DNA of 35,772 nt. Source: an uncultured bacterium (GTDB lineage: Bacteria; Myxococcota_A; Bradymonadia; Bradymonadales; Bradymonadaceae). The number at the start of each line of letters is the position of its first letter. Position 1 is the stretch's first letter. Location: assembly GCA_937981985.1 (NCBI GenBank), contig CALJNB010000124.1, positions 1 through 35,772 of the forward strand. Direction: 5' to 3'. The position numbers and the translations under genes are program-made. The notes below the pieces were generated by a model. The model was not told the origin of the DNA and did not search any database. It worked only from the letters and a program-made list of their open reading frames with translations. This document shows positions 8,171 to 16,738 of this stretch, in pieces.

Positions 8171-9832
8171 TTATCTAAAGGTTTTCGCTCGAACATTCCA
8201 AATGCCTAACTCATCCTGTTCAGACCAAACGATACTCGTGAGTCCATTATTTCTATTCGCGTGTCCAAAGCCAAGCCCGAACACGGTTTCGGATATCTTC
8301 ACGCTTCGTCCCCAAGATCTTTGACGTTCATCATATCGTTGTGCAAAAAGGAAATGATCAGTTGACCAAAAGAGGAAGCCATTTCCGAGACGATCAAAAC
8401 TAAGATCAAATCGCGTGGAATCAGATTGAACTAACTCATCTCGTACTTTCCAAGTTTGGGCATCTTGATCAAAACGTCTTCCTTTAATAATTTTTTCGGT
8501 TCGCCAAAGAACGTGAGTTCCACTCTCGTCGGCCCAACAACGAAGTTGTCGAAGCGTATTTTCTTGAGCAACAATGAAGGGCGTACTCCATTGTTCGCTC
8601 TGTGGCCGATATTCACTGTACTGAATGTGCCACTTACTAATGCCATCAAATTCAGACCAAATCGCAATAAATCGTCCGTCTGATGCGCTACACACCGAAG
8701 GTTGGAACGCGCGTTGACCCAAATAATCTAAGTTATGTATCTTAGCCTCTTCCCATGAACGAGTTTGGGAATCGTAAAAGATGCTCTTGACGAGATCTTG
8801 GCTATTGATTTCATCATACTCGATTGCGAATAGAAAACGATTCCCGGCAGGGTCTGAAGTCACGCTAAAGCCTCGTTTAGACTTAAGAAGTGCTTTAGGT
8901 GTAGACCACGATTTTAGCCACTTATTAAAGGTGGAGATCTTAATATGATCTTCACCTTGCCAGATAAAAGTAATCTCTTCTTTTTCATTGATAACCTCAA
9001 TGGCTCCACCGACTTCGTGTTCTTTCGTGGGCCCCCAAGTCTGCGTTTTTTTATCAAAATATTTCGTCGAAAATATATTATTGAGCTCTGGAGGACGTTC
9101 ATGCGACCATTTTGCCATTATATTTCCGGCGTCATCGATACTTCCCGAAACCTCGTAAATAGCGGTGTCGGAACGAAATAAGTGCTCGGGGGTACCCCAT
9201 TCACCCGAAGCATGATCATAACGGTTAAGATAGGCATTACCTCCACTATTACTGGTTGACCATCCAGCAACGCTATCTCCCGTCTCGTTCATAGATATCG
9301 ACGGAAATATTGCACTATCAAAAGCTTTTTCCAGTATCTGAGATTCGGACCATGTCCCATCTCGAGTTTGAAAGGTCCAAGCTTTCTCTTCTAATTCGTT
9401 CCCTACAAGATCGGTTATCCCTGTTTCTAGATGTACGCTATAGGATGCAAGCAAGCCCAAGGTCATATTGTCTAAAAAAAGTGTATTCTTTTTTTCATCG
9501 TATTTGATTTCTATTGGAACAGGACCCTTACCGTCAGTAAGTTTCACATTTTCGGCCGTAAATCCATCGGCATTCATCGCCTCGCTGAAAATCACCGAAA
9601 TTTGGGAATCAGGATCAATATTGTCGACTTGATGTGCGGGGGAATATTTGAGCACGGTCGGACCGATATTGTCTTCGTCGAATGACATGTCCAATTCACT
9701 ATCAAACGCCATGTCGGAAAGATCTCCAGGGTTTCCAAGATCTTCAAGTTCAACGAACACTGCTGGTTCGCCGATACAATTCCAAGTGAGAAGTAGCCCC
9801 AAAAAAAGAATCGATTTAGTATCCGTTTTCAT
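8171..9832 (-). CDS. Big_5 (bacterial Ig-like) lipoprotein-like protein, paralogue B
   Basis: 553 residues, co-linear with the neighbouring 556-residue protein over its whole length. The N-terminus is a hydrophobic signal followed by TWNCIGEPAVFVE, which aligns with the other copy's SGCIKEPPVFVD, so Cys19 is the probable lipidation site; but Asn at -1 is a poor lipobox residue, so lipidation is uncertain. An acidic linker precedes a Big_5 domain at about 56-155 (TVLKYSPAHQVDNIDPDSQ, then ISVIFSEAM, ending TFQTRDG). The C-terminal part has the same Trp-containing repeats as its sister, ending WNVRAKTFR. No catalytic site recognised. Transcribed in the same direction as paralogue A with 153 bases between them and its own matching promoter. 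Confidence 0.75.
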   Translation of the reverse strand: MKTDTKSILFLGLLLTWNCIGEPAVFVELEDLGNPGDLSDMAFDSELDMSFDEDNIGPTVLKYSPAHQVDNIDPDSQISVIFSEAMNADGFTAENVKLTDGKGPVPIEIKYDEKKNTLFLDNMTLGLLASYSVHLETGITDLVGNELEEKAWTFQTRDGTWSESQILEKAFDSAIFPSISMNETGDSVAGWSTSNSGGNAYLNRYDHASGEWGTPEHLFRSDTAIYEVSGSIDDAGNIMAKWSHERPPELNNIFSTKYFDKKTQTWGPTKEHEVGGAIEVINEKEEITFIWQGEDHIKISTFNKWLKSWSTPKALLKSKRGFSVTSDPAGNRFLFAIEYDEINSQDLVKSIFYDSQTRSWEEAKIHNLDYLGQRAFQPSVCSASDGRFIAIWSEFDGISKWHIQYSEYRPQSEQWSTPFIVAQENTLRQLRCWADESGTHVLWRTEKIIKGRRFDQDAQTWKVRDELVQSDSTRFDLSFDRLGNGFLFWSTDHFLFAQRYDERQRSWGRSVKISETVFGLGFGHANRNNGLTSIVWSEQDELGIWNVRAKTFR

Positions 9833-9876
9833 TCGCTTGCCGTGTCAATCAATGGAGGAAAGGGCAGAAAAAAATG

Positions 9877-9905
9877 GCAATATCAGCTTTAAACCGTCTA
9901 TTCAA
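9877..9905 (-). promoter_or_regulatory. Candidate promoter of Ig-like lipoprotein B
   Basis: On the minus strand TTGAAT (9900-9905), 17 bases, TATTGC (9877-9882), containing the 15-mer GTTTAAAGCTGATAT (9880-9894) identical to that before paralogue A. Conservation, not the -10 score, is the main support. Confidence 0.4.
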
Positions 9906-9928
9906 ATTCTTGGATTAAGAAATTTGGA

Positions 9929-10426
9929 CTAGTGGTGATGACCACTTTCTCCGTCAACACCGTGCGGATGGCCGTGCGCTAACTCATCGGGTTTAGCATC
10001 GCGCAGCCCGGTTATTTCGATCTCAAAATGAATCGTTTGCCCAGCCAAAGGGTGGTTGCTATCAAGGAACACACTATTTTTTTCTACTTTGGCTAACCAA
10101 AAAGGTAAAACTTCCCCATCGGGTGTTTCTAAGTGGAACATTGCACCCTCTTCCATATCTGCGTCTTCGGGGAAAGCATCGCGCGGAACCTCTTGCGGGG
10201 TTGTTGGATTTTTTTCGCCAAACCCGTCCTTCGGAGCAAGCGTAATGGAAAGCCGGTCTCCCACTTTTTTTCCTTCCATTTCTTCTTCAACTTTTGGAAA
10301 GATATTATCAAATCCGTGTAAATAGGGCGTTTGCAACCCCTCTTCTTTACCGACGATCTCTTCGCTATCGGTTTTAAGAGTGTAATTGTAGATAACGACG
10401 ACGTCTTTTGCGATAATATCTGGCAT
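9929..10426 (-). CDS. slyD: SlyD-type FKBP peptidyl-prolyl isomerase
   Basis: 165 residues. The sequence follows the SlyD/FkpA-like short FKBP pattern: YNYTLKTDSEEIVG, then GFDNIFPKVEEEMEGKKVGD, then LAPKDGFGEKNP at the insert-in-flap boundary, a central IF-domain (about 70-130), and FEIEITGLRDA closing the FKBP fold. The tail is His-rich (HGHPHG...GHHH), as in metal-binding SlyD proteins, which assist metal insertion and protein folding. Active-site aromatic residues are partly preserved. No signal peptide, so cytoplasmic. A good Shine-Dalgarno (AAGGA) sits seven bases before the ATG. The gene is flanked by same-strand lipoprotein genes but has a 104-base gap upstream and probably its own promoter. 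Confidence 0.9.
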   Translation of the reverse strand: MPDIIAKDVVVIYNYTLKTDSEEIVGKEEGLQTPYLHGFDNIFPKVEEEMEGKKVGDRLSITLAPKDGFGEKNPTTPQEVPRDAFPEDADMEEGAMFHLETPDGEVLPFWLAKVEKNSVFLDSNHPLAGQTIHFEIEITGLRDAKPDELAHGHPHGVDGESGHHH

Positions 10427-10530
10427 AGGATTCCTTCATACGGTCATGAGTCACCCAACGTAGGGCGCTATTTAGAGACGCACTCGTTATCACCCTCCGC
10501 TTTTTTTTTCAATTAGGGCGTTGTTGGAGG

Positions 10531-11055
10531 TTATGGCGTATTCGCTTCCGGAAGAAGGTCCGGTGTTGTAAGGGGTTCAGCTACTTCTTTATTTAATAGC
10601 TCTTTCTCTTGAGCCAACTTTTTAGCTTTGTCGGCTTCCTCTTTCTTCTTTCGGCGATATTCCTTTTTCGGTGTTCGTTCAGCAAGGCGCCATCCTTCAA
10701 AACCCAGTTTCCAAACTTCCATGAGACGATCTTTCTGAACCGTCATATTGGGCTCATGATACCATTGCTGTTCCACCTCAACCGTCGCTTCGCCTTCGGT
10801 TCGTTTTACTTGAATAATTTCCAAATCGGTAATCTTAAAATCTTCTCCAAGCTCTTCGAAACGACCAAGGAACTTGTGTCGAGAAGACTCCTCCAAATAC
10901 ATGGACGCTTTTTCCCATAAACCCCAACGCATATGCTGATGGTAATGCATAACGATAATCTTTAAGTCGGTGGATTCTTTGGGCTGATCTTTACTTTTTT
11001 TCATCGCAGCCGAACAACCGAAAGCGAGCACTAGAACGAGAAGAAAATATTTCAT
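10531..11055 (-). CDS. Small lipoprotein of unknown function with Lys/Glu-rich tail
   Basis: 174 residues. Signal peptide with lipobox LAFGC (Cys14). Residues about 30-120 form a compact alpha+beta domain (VMHYHQHMRWGLWEKASMYL, later EATVEVEQQWYHEPNMTVQ and WKLGFEGWRLAE) whose order of a helix followed by beta strands resembles NTF2/SnoaL-like folds; this is an impression, not a motif match. Residues about 121-155 are highly charged (KKEYRRKKKEEADKAKKLAQ) and probably a long helix or coiled coil, and the last 20 are Pro/Thr-rich. Its Shine-Dalgarno GGAGGG lies partly in an inverted repeat (see 11062-11089). Divergent from the lipoprotein-TolC-RND operon with 112 bases between starts. Confidence 0.7.
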   Translation of the reverse strand: MKYFLLVLVLAFGCSAAMKKSKDQPKESTDLKIIVMHYHQHMRWGLWEKASMYLEESSRHKFLGRFEELGEDFKITDLEIIQVKRTEGEATVEVEQQWYHEPNMTVQKDRLMEVWKLGFEGWRLAERTPKKEYRRKKKEEADKAKKLAQEKELLNKEVAEPLTTPDLLPEANTP

Positions 11056-11061
11056 ATACCC

Positions 11062-11089
11062 TCCGTGGTATAGGCAACTCTGCCACGGA
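11062..11089 (-). promoter_or_regulatory. Inverted repeat overlapping the Shine-Dalgarno of the 10531-11055 gene
   Basis: TCCGTGG (11062-11068) and CCACGGA (11083-11089) form a perfect 7-base-pair stem with a 14-base loop. In the minus-strand transcript the 3' arm covers the first bases of GGAGGG (11059-11064), six bases from the AUG, so the folded leader would partly hide the ribosome site. Confidence 0.45.
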
Positions 11090-11118
11090 TGCCCCTTTTT
11101 TCAAGATAAAAACGTGGA

Positions 11119-11147
11119 TTGTTTCTCGAACACGGGGTACTCATAGA
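11119..11147 (+). promoter_or_regulatory. Weak candidate promoter of the lipoprotein-TolC-RND operon
   Basis: TTGTTT (11119-11124), 17 bases, CATAGA (11142-11147). The same -35 hexamer precedes the envelope operon at 524. The -10 is poor; offered only because it sits 20 bases before the AGGAG/ATG of the first gene. Confidence 0.28.
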
Positions 11148-11167
11148 ACTCATTCTCAGGAGTATGC

Positions 11168-11767
11168 ATGAAAGGCGTTTTTTTTACTTTGATTCTATTT
11201 TGTGTCGCGTGTGGCGACGATCCTAATGCAGCACCTGAATGTCGCGCGGTCGAAGATAATGCGTTTTCAAAAGACACCGGATGGGGCGCGGTAGACTATT
11301 GCGAGGCGCCAACAACAACAGGGTGTTTTCCCTTTTTCGGTTCGACGAAAAACAGCTGTAAAAGCTTTCAATCCATGCGCACTGAAAAAACCCAAGACGC
11401 GTCAGTTAATGCATGTAAGACCCTGATGAATTCCGTAAATTGTAATCGTTACGAAAACGAGAACGGCGATAATCTTACCTTTACTGTTTTAGAAGAAGGT
11501 CAGTTAAAAATTAACCTATTTGGATCCCTTGATGGGACGCAGATTAATACGTCGGTATATCTTAACCCTTGTCAATCCAGTTGTCTTTCTGGAATCACTC
11601 TAGAAACCCTATCTTCAAACCAACAAAAAATCTGTGAAATTCCGAGACAAGGCTTACCTGAGTGTTTATTTCCTGAAACCGCTCATAATATTACTTTCCG
11701 GCAGGCCGATGCGACTCGAGTCAACGTCGTACTCGGTGGCAAAGAACATCTCCTTACGAAAAAGTAA
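11168..11767 (+). CDS. Cysteine-rich small lipoprotein heading an RND efflux operon
   Basis: 199 residues. Signal peptide with lipobox CVAC (Cys15) followed by GDDPNAAPEC. The mature part holds about a dozen cysteines (CEAPTTTGCFP, KNSCKSF, NACKTLMNSVNC, NPCQSSCLSG, KICEIP, ECLFP), suggesting a disulphide-stabilised extracytoplasmic domain, with a predominantly beta C-terminal half (LTFTVLEEGQLKINLFGSL, later NITFRQADATRVNVVL). No family recognised. It has AGGAG five bases before its ATG and lies 21 bases upstream of the TolC-like gene, so the two are surely cotranscribed. It is too short and has the wrong make-up to be a membrane-fusion adaptor (no lipoyl/hairpin pattern). A role as an accessory or substrate of the pump is inference. 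Confidence 0.75.
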   Translation: MKGVFFTLILFCVACGDDPNAAPECRAVEDNAFSKDTGWGAVDYCEAPTTTGCFPFFGSTKNSCKSFQSMRTEKTQDASVNACKTLMNSVNCNRYENENGDNLTFTVLEEGQLKINLFGSLDGTQINTSVYLNPCQSSCLSGITLETLSSNQQKICEIPRQGLPECLFPETAHNITFRQADATRVNVVLGGKEHLLTKK

Positions 11768-11788
11768 CCTCACATACGAATATCGTTC

Positions 11789-13270
11789 ATGAAAAATTAT
11801 ATCTTTATCTTTCTCGTTCTATTTCCCGCCATCTCAATGGCAGAAACTCAGAGTACTCCGTTCTCCGAAATAGAAGCATTGAAGATGGCGATTAAAAATA
11901 ATCCGACGATGAACGAATTACGCCTCAGCATCACTCAAGCGCAAAAAGTGTATCAATCCAATCAAGGGTTGTATCCCTGGATGCTTAACGCCGATGGCGG
12001 TTTTAGATTCGACGAACAACCCACCGCCGATGCGCTCCAAACGGGAACACGTCGATCAACGATTTTCCAAGGCGGCTTGGAAATACTTAAACAATTTACG
12101 ATAGGTACGCGTTTAAGTGCACGACTTGATATCAACCGGAGCTCCAGCGAGATCCCCTTAACCATTCCGGGACTCAATCTCAGCGAAATTCGAAAAATAG
12201 GCCCGAACTACGGTACTTCGTTAACCCTTAATGTCACCCAACCGCTCTTACGAGGATTTGGGTCAGAACTTTATGAAGCCCCAATGGCAACTGCAAAACA
12301 ACAGATTAGCTTCGCGCAATTAAGATTAAAACAACAAGCGAACAATCTCATAAATGATGTTCTTAATTCCTATTGGAGGTGGGTACGAGCGAAATGGGAA
12401 TTGGCGTCGGCAGAAGCACGGGTCAAACGAACAGAATGGCTGACCGAAACGACCGACGCACAGATTCAATCGGGAACCCTAGCTCCGATAGAGCATGACA
12501 TCGTTGACCAACAAACTGCGGTAGCTGAACAAGCTTTATTGAGCGCCGAACTGGCAGTCGAAGACGCGGCTGACGAATTAAAGAAGTGGGTCGCCGACGA
12601 TACTTTTGTTCTTAAAGAGCTACCCGCGACGGTTAACATTGAAGAAACTTTAAGTCTTGAAAAATCGATCGAGAATGCGATTTCCTCGAATCCGGATATT
12701 AAGGTCTTCAACTCTGAGATTGCTAGCGCAAAACTTGCCAAAATAAATTCGGAAAATGAGAAAAAACCCAAACTCGATTTCGTCGGTAGTTTGAGCCAAT
12801 CTGGACTTTCCGAAGACGTTTTAGATTCCCTAAGCCAAGTCGGCGCCGTTGAGTTCACATCCCTGTTTTTGGGACTTTCGTTCTCGGTGCCACTAGATAA
12901 CCAAAAAGCAGAACGACAAATCGAAGCCGACGAAATTCGTGTCAGACGTGGAAGTTTAAATAAGGACGCGGCTATCATTAACCTAAAGACCCAAATCAAA
13001 AAAGCTCATCGACTCATCCTCGTTCAAAAACGACGCGCAACTTTGAGCGAAAAAGAAATTGGCCTCGCCAAGAAAAACTTGGAAGCGATTCAAGAAAAAT
13101 TCGCGGCCGGACGCGCAAGTCATCTCGAGGTGATGCAGGTCGAAGATAACTTATTGGACGCCGAACTTCGAAATCGTCAAACTAAGATCGATTTAGTTAT
13201 AGCCTCGATTGCAATACGTCGTTTGGATGGAAGTTTGCTCGACCACTACGCAATAACGATTTCAGAATGA
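11789..13270 (+). CDS. TolC-family outer-membrane efflux channel
   Basis: 493 residues, the usual TolC/OEP length. Signal peptide to about residue 19 (FLVLFPAISMAE). Two OEP repeats can be followed: long alpha-helical stretches (SEIEALKMAIKNNPTMNELR, later NVTQPLLRGFG, the second repeat starting near LEKSIENAISSNPDIKVFNS) and short beta segments such as FLGLSFSVPLDN. The motif VTQPLLRGFG is common in OEP proteins. Such trimers form the outer-membrane exit duct for RND or ABC pumps, or type I secretion. It follows the small lipoprotein by 21 bases, and its TGA overlaps the RND start in ATGA, so channel and pump are translationally coupled. No adaptor gene lies between them. Confidence 0.92.
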   Translation: MKNYIFIFLVLFPAISMAETQSTPFSEIEALKMAIKNNPTMNELRLSITQAQKVYQSNQGLYPWMLNADGGFRFDEQPTADALQTGTRRSTIFQGGLEILKQFTIGTRLSARLDINRSSSEIPLTIPGLNLSEIRKIGPNYGTSLTLNVTQPLLRGFGSELYEAPMATAKQQISFAQLRLKQQANNLINDVLNSYWRWVRAKWELASAEARVKRTEWLTETTDAQIQSGTLAPIEHDIVDQQTAVAEQALLSAELAVEDAADELKKWVADDTFVLKELPATVNIEETLSLEKSIENAISSNPDIKVFNSEIASAKLAKINSENEKKPKLDFVGSLSQSGLSEDVLDSLSQVGAVEFTSLFLGLSFSVPLDNQKAERQIEADEIRVRRGSLNKDAAIINLKTQIKKAHRLILVQKRRATLSEKEIGLAKKNLEAIQEKFAAGRASHLEVMQVEDNLLDAELRNRQTKIDLVIASIAIRRLDGSLLDHYAITISE

Positions 13271-16200
13271 GACCCAAACAGGAAAACGATCAGCTTAAAA
13301 CCCGAAAAAAGACCCGGAATTTCTCTCTTCCCTGGTTCGCTCTTAGCCGTCCCGTAAGTGTAGCGATGATCTTCATCGCCTCTTTAGTGATCGGCGTGGT
13401 CGCCTACGTAAAAATCCCTCTACAACTTCTGCCTTCTGGATTTTCGCCCCCTTTTCTTTACGTGACCGTGCCCACCATCCCGTCCACGCCTGCTGATGTG
13501 GAACGTGAAATTGTAAAGCCCGTTGAGGGGCTCTTACGAACCGTTCGTAATGTTGACAAAATTCGCGCAAATGCCAGAGCCGACAATGCGGGATTTTTTG
13601 TGGGCTTTCGTGATGGGACTAATATGGACGTGGCCTATAATCAGGTCCGAGACCGTATGCAGAGAGCGCGAAGCGAACTCCCACCCGAAGCGCAACGATC
13701 CATGATCTGGAAATTTAGTCCCGATGATGATCCCATGATATTTTTGGGCGTACGAGTAGATGCCCCCCTAGAACTACAGGCCGGAATTTTGGACTCCCTA
13801 GTCGTACGTCCGCTAGAACAACTAAGTGAAGTGAGTCGCGTTGAACTTCAAGGCGGAACCGATTTGCGTGTTCTAGTTGAGGTCGACGACAAACGAGCAA
13901 ATGCGGCCGGCGTCCCCATAAGCGACATTATTCAAACACTACAAAACGACAACTTTAGTATTTCGGGCGGGGAAATCGATAATGGAGACCAACGTTTTCC
14001 TGTCCGTATTCTATCCAACCTTGCCGGCGTCGAAGAGATAGAAAACCTACCCATTCCCAATGGACTATATTTGAAAGATGTCGCGAAGGTCCGAGTCGCG
14101 CACGAACGTAGTAACCAAGTTTATCATATCGATGGTATAGATGGCGCAATCGTTACCGTCTTTCGCGAGCCGAACCAAAATGCGGTCCAAGCCGCTGAAC
14201 GGGTACAAAAAATTATCGAAAGAATGTCGAAAAAAGATCCCCGTGTCTCGGTCTCTATTCTCTTCAATCAAGGCGAGGTCATAAAGGATTCAATCGATAA
14301 TCTAACGGAAACTGCGTTATGGGGCGGCTTTTTTGCAATCCTCATTCTCTTCGTTTTCCTAAGACGCTTTCGTGTGATGCTTGTAACGTCCGCCGCGATT
14401 CCGCTAAGCATGCTGCTTACGCTGGTGGTCATGTATCTTAGCGGAACAACATTAAACGCCCTCAGCCTTATGGGGCTCATGCTTTCGGTCGGGATGGTCG
14501 TTGATAACTCGATTGTTGTCACCGAAGCGATACAAAGGCGTCGAGGACTCGGGGAGCCGGCAAGGCTTGCTGCGCCATCGGGAGCTTCAGAAGTTGGGCT
14601 TGCGATCATCGTTGCGACGTCCACGACGATTATCGTTTTCTTACCCATGGTATTAATGTCAGGAAATGAAACTCTGGGGTTCTTTCTCGGCAAAATTGGC
14701 TATCCAGTTTGTCTTGCCTTGGTCGCTAGTTTAGTCGTTAGTTTGGTATTCATTCCACTGGCGCTAACTAAATTTGACGCGGGGTCAGCACCGGTACGAA
14801 TCAAATCCATTGAACGCATTCAAGACATCTATGCGAGGGCCTTACGTTGGTGTCTTTCCCATCGAACCAGCACGGTTCTCATCATCTTATTATCCATGGC
14901 AACGCTTTATATCCCCTCGAAGGGAATGAAGGAAACCGACAAGGCCGACGCAAATATCAATGACGCTCGTCTCTTTTTTTCTTTTGAAACTACGGCAACT
15001 TTTGGCGAAAAACTCGCCAGTGTCAAAGTCTTCGAGGACTGGTTGGGGGCGAGAAAAGACGAGTTCGAAATTAAAACAGCAACCACACGTGTCGGAGGTT
15101 TATGGGGGAAGCCTGAGATTCGACTCTTTTTCAAAGATGCCGAAGAACGTCAAACCACGCGCGAGGAAGTCATAGAAAAATTACGAACTGAATTACCCCA
15201 AAAGTCCGGTGTAAGATGGCGTTTGGGTTGGGGAGCGTCCGAGCAAAGTGTTTCTGTGAGGATAGAAGGACGGGATTCCAGAACGCTTACAAATCTGGCG
15301 GAACGACTTTCTAAAGAACTCGAAAAAATAGACGATATTTTTAATGTTGTGGTAGGAGGTAACGGTGAAAGCGCAATAGAAATGCACTACACCGTTGACC
15401 GCGATAACGCATCTCGATCTGGTGTTTCACCCATTATGGTAGGGGGCGCTATCGATTACGCGCTACGAGGGAGACGCGTTGGAACGATAAATTATAGAAA
15501 CGAAAAAGCATCTCTTTGGGTACGAAATGGAATTTATGACGGAAAGGAAAAACAACAAGGAGAGACTCTAAACAAAAGCGAATTAGAAAACATAGCCGTG
15601 CCCTCTCCTTTAGGCGGCCCCGGTATCGGCATTGGTACTGCCACAAAAACCAATATCGTTCGCGGCTTCAGTGAAATTCGCAGAACCGACGGTCAAACAC
15701 AAACCCGCATTCAACTTCTCACCACCCGTGACGATCTCAAAGCGCTTGGCGAGGAAATCGATTTCGTCCTTGCGCGTTTTGAAATGCCTTCAGGATATCG
15801 TGTTGTAAAAGGAGAGCGATTTGAAGCGCTCGCCGATGAAAAAAACGATCGAGCTTTTGCCCTAACTCTGGCGGTCGTTTTCGTTTTTTTGTTAATGGGG
15901 ATTTTGTTTGAAAGCTTTATTCTTCCTTTCGTGATCGTTCTGTCCATTCCTTTCGCATTTTTGGGCGTTTATTGGACGCTGTTTTTGACCGGTACCCCAT
16001 TCGATGTGATGGCCGGCGTCGGCCTCATTATCCTGGTCGGTATCGTAGTGAATAACGCGATAGTCTTGGTCGATAAAATTAACGTAAACCTAACGACCAA
16101 AGATCGTGTTGAAGCTTTAGTCGACGCGGGACGGGTTAGATTACGACCGATCGTAATGACCGCTTTGACGACCATCGGCGGCCTCATACCGATGGCAATT

Positions 16201-16362
16201 GGAGGGTCGCAAATTGTTGGGATTCCCTACGCGCCCTTAGGTAGGACGGTCATCGGTGGACTCATCGCGTCTACGGTTTTCACGCTGATCGTTGTTCCGG
16301 TTTTTTATACGATTTTGGATGACCTTAGAAATTTTTGGTCAAGGAGTACGCGGGCGCGTTAA
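13267..16362 (+). CDS. RND-family inner-membrane efflux transporter
   Basis: 1031 residues, the full size of an HAE-type RND pump. The first transmembrane segment follows SRPVSVAMIFIASLVIGVVA. The porter loop begins IPLQLLPSGFSPPFLYVTVP. TM2-TM6 lie at about 345-515 and TM7-TM12 at about 525 and 870-1020. The proton-relay TM4 reads LSVGMVVDNSIVVTEAI with Asp413; the second acidic position is Asn, and TM10 reads GIVVNNAIVLVDKI, without the AcrB-like Lys. This D-N / N-N pattern is common in non-AcrB RND lineages. The substrate cannot be predicted. Starts in ATGA at the TolC stop and ends by overlapping the convergent 16359-16718 gene by four bases. The missing periplasmic adaptor is the oddity here; it may be encoded elsewhere. 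Confidence 0.93.
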   Translation: MRPKQENDQLKTRKKTRNFSLPWFALSRPVSVAMIFIASLVIGVVAYVKIPLQLLPSGFSPPFLYVTVPTIPSTPADVEREIVKPVEGLLRTVRNVDKIRANARADNAGFFVGFRDGTNMDVAYNQVRDRMQRARSELPPEAQRSMIWKFSPDDDPMIFLGVRVDAPLELQAGILDSLVVRPLEQLSEVSRVELQGGTDLRVLVEVDDKRANAAGVPISDIIQTLQNDNFSISGGEIDNGDQRFPVRILSNLAGVEEIENLPIPNGLYLKDVAKVRVAHERSNQVYHIDGIDGAIVTVFREPNQNAVQAAERVQKIIERMSKKDPRVSVSILFNQGEVIKDSIDNLTETALWGGFFAILILFVFLRRFRVMLVTSAAIPLSMLLTLVVMYLSGTTLNALSLMGLMLSVGMVVDNSIVVTEAIQRRRGLGEPARLAAPSGASEVGLAIIVATSTTIIVFLPMVLMSGNETLGFFLGKIGYPVCLALVASLVVSLVFIPLALTKFDAGSAPVRIKSIERIQDIYARALRWCLSHRTSTVLIILLSMATLYIPSKGMKETDKADANINDARLFFSFETTATFGEKLASVKVFEDWLGARKDEFEIKTATTRVGGLWGKPEIRLFFKDAEERQTTREEVIEKLRTELPQKSGVRWRLGWGASEQSVSVRIEGRDSRTLTNLAERLSKELEKIDDIFNVVVGGNGESAIEMHYTVDRDNASRSGVSPIMVGGAIDYALRGRRVGTINYRNEKASLWVRNGIYDGKEKQQGETLNKSELENIAVPSPLGGPGIGIGTATKTNIVRGFSEIRRTDGQTQTRIQLLTTRDDLKALGEEIDFVLARFEMPSGYRVVKGERFEALADEKNDRAFALTLAVVFVFLLMGILFESFILPFVIVLSIPFAFLGVYWTLFLTGTPFDVMAGVGLIILVGIVVNNAIVLVDKINVNLTTKDRVEALVDAGRVRLRPIVMTALTTIGGLIPMAIGGSQIVGIPYAPLGRTVIGGLIASTVFTLIVVPVFYTILDDLRNFWSRSTRAR

Positions 16363-16718
16363 TCGTCGTCTTTGTCATCAAGAAACATACTAAGGACCCA
16401 ACTCACGATACCGATGATAATACTCCCGATGATTGCCGGAATCGCACCTTGGACCGTCAGGGCGGATGTAAATGCGCCAGTGCCCCAAAGGAGTGCTGCG
16501 TTGATCAGAATCGTAAAAAGGCCGAGTGATAAAACAATCGCCGGGAAGCTGAAAAATTTAACGATGGGTTTGATAATCGCGTTTGCGAAACCAAAAACCA
16601 ATGCGACGATGGCCACACCAACAATATTATTTACGTCCAGGGTGATGCCATCTATCAAATAGGCAGCCACCCAGATGGAGGCAGCGTTTATCAACAGTCT
16701 TAGAATAAGTTTAATCAT
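16359..16718 (-). CDS. YvlD/phage-holin-4_2-like four-helix membrane protein
   Basis: 119 residues with four hydrophobic helices: about 3-22, 28-50 (NIVGVAIVALVFGFANAII), 58-80 (AIVLSLGLFTILINAALLWG) and 92-112 (AIPAIIGSIIIGIVSWVLSM), ending in a charged DDKDDD tail. The KPIVKFFSFPAIVLSLGLF junction and AxL-x-x-GI-x-x-D-G start are characteristic of the phage holin family 4 superfamily IV / YvlD family. Despite the name, most chromosomal members are not phage lysis proteins; in Bacillus YvlD sits in an envelope-stress operon. Function here unknown. The stop overlaps the RND stop tail to tail, and it is 20 bases downstream of the small beta-barrel gene, so the two minus-strand genes may be cotranscribed. 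Confidence 0.85.
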   Translation of the reverse strand: MIKLILRLLINAASIWVAAYLIDGITLDVNNIVGVAIVALVFGFANAIIKPIVKFFSFPAIVLSLGLFTILINAALLWGTGAFTSALTVQGAIPAIIGSIIIGIVSWVLSMFLDDKDDD

Positions 16719-16738
16719 TTTTGTTCCTCATTTTTGTT

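Noticed and set aside
14268..14693. 141-codon open frame opposite the RND pump gene
   Set aside because: Fully inside a well-supported RND coding region; low-complexity composition and no start signal.
16359..16718. Phage holin as a sign of a prophage
   Set aside because: The family is mostly chromosomal membrane proteins (YvlD-like), and no phage structural, lysis or integrase genes are nearby.
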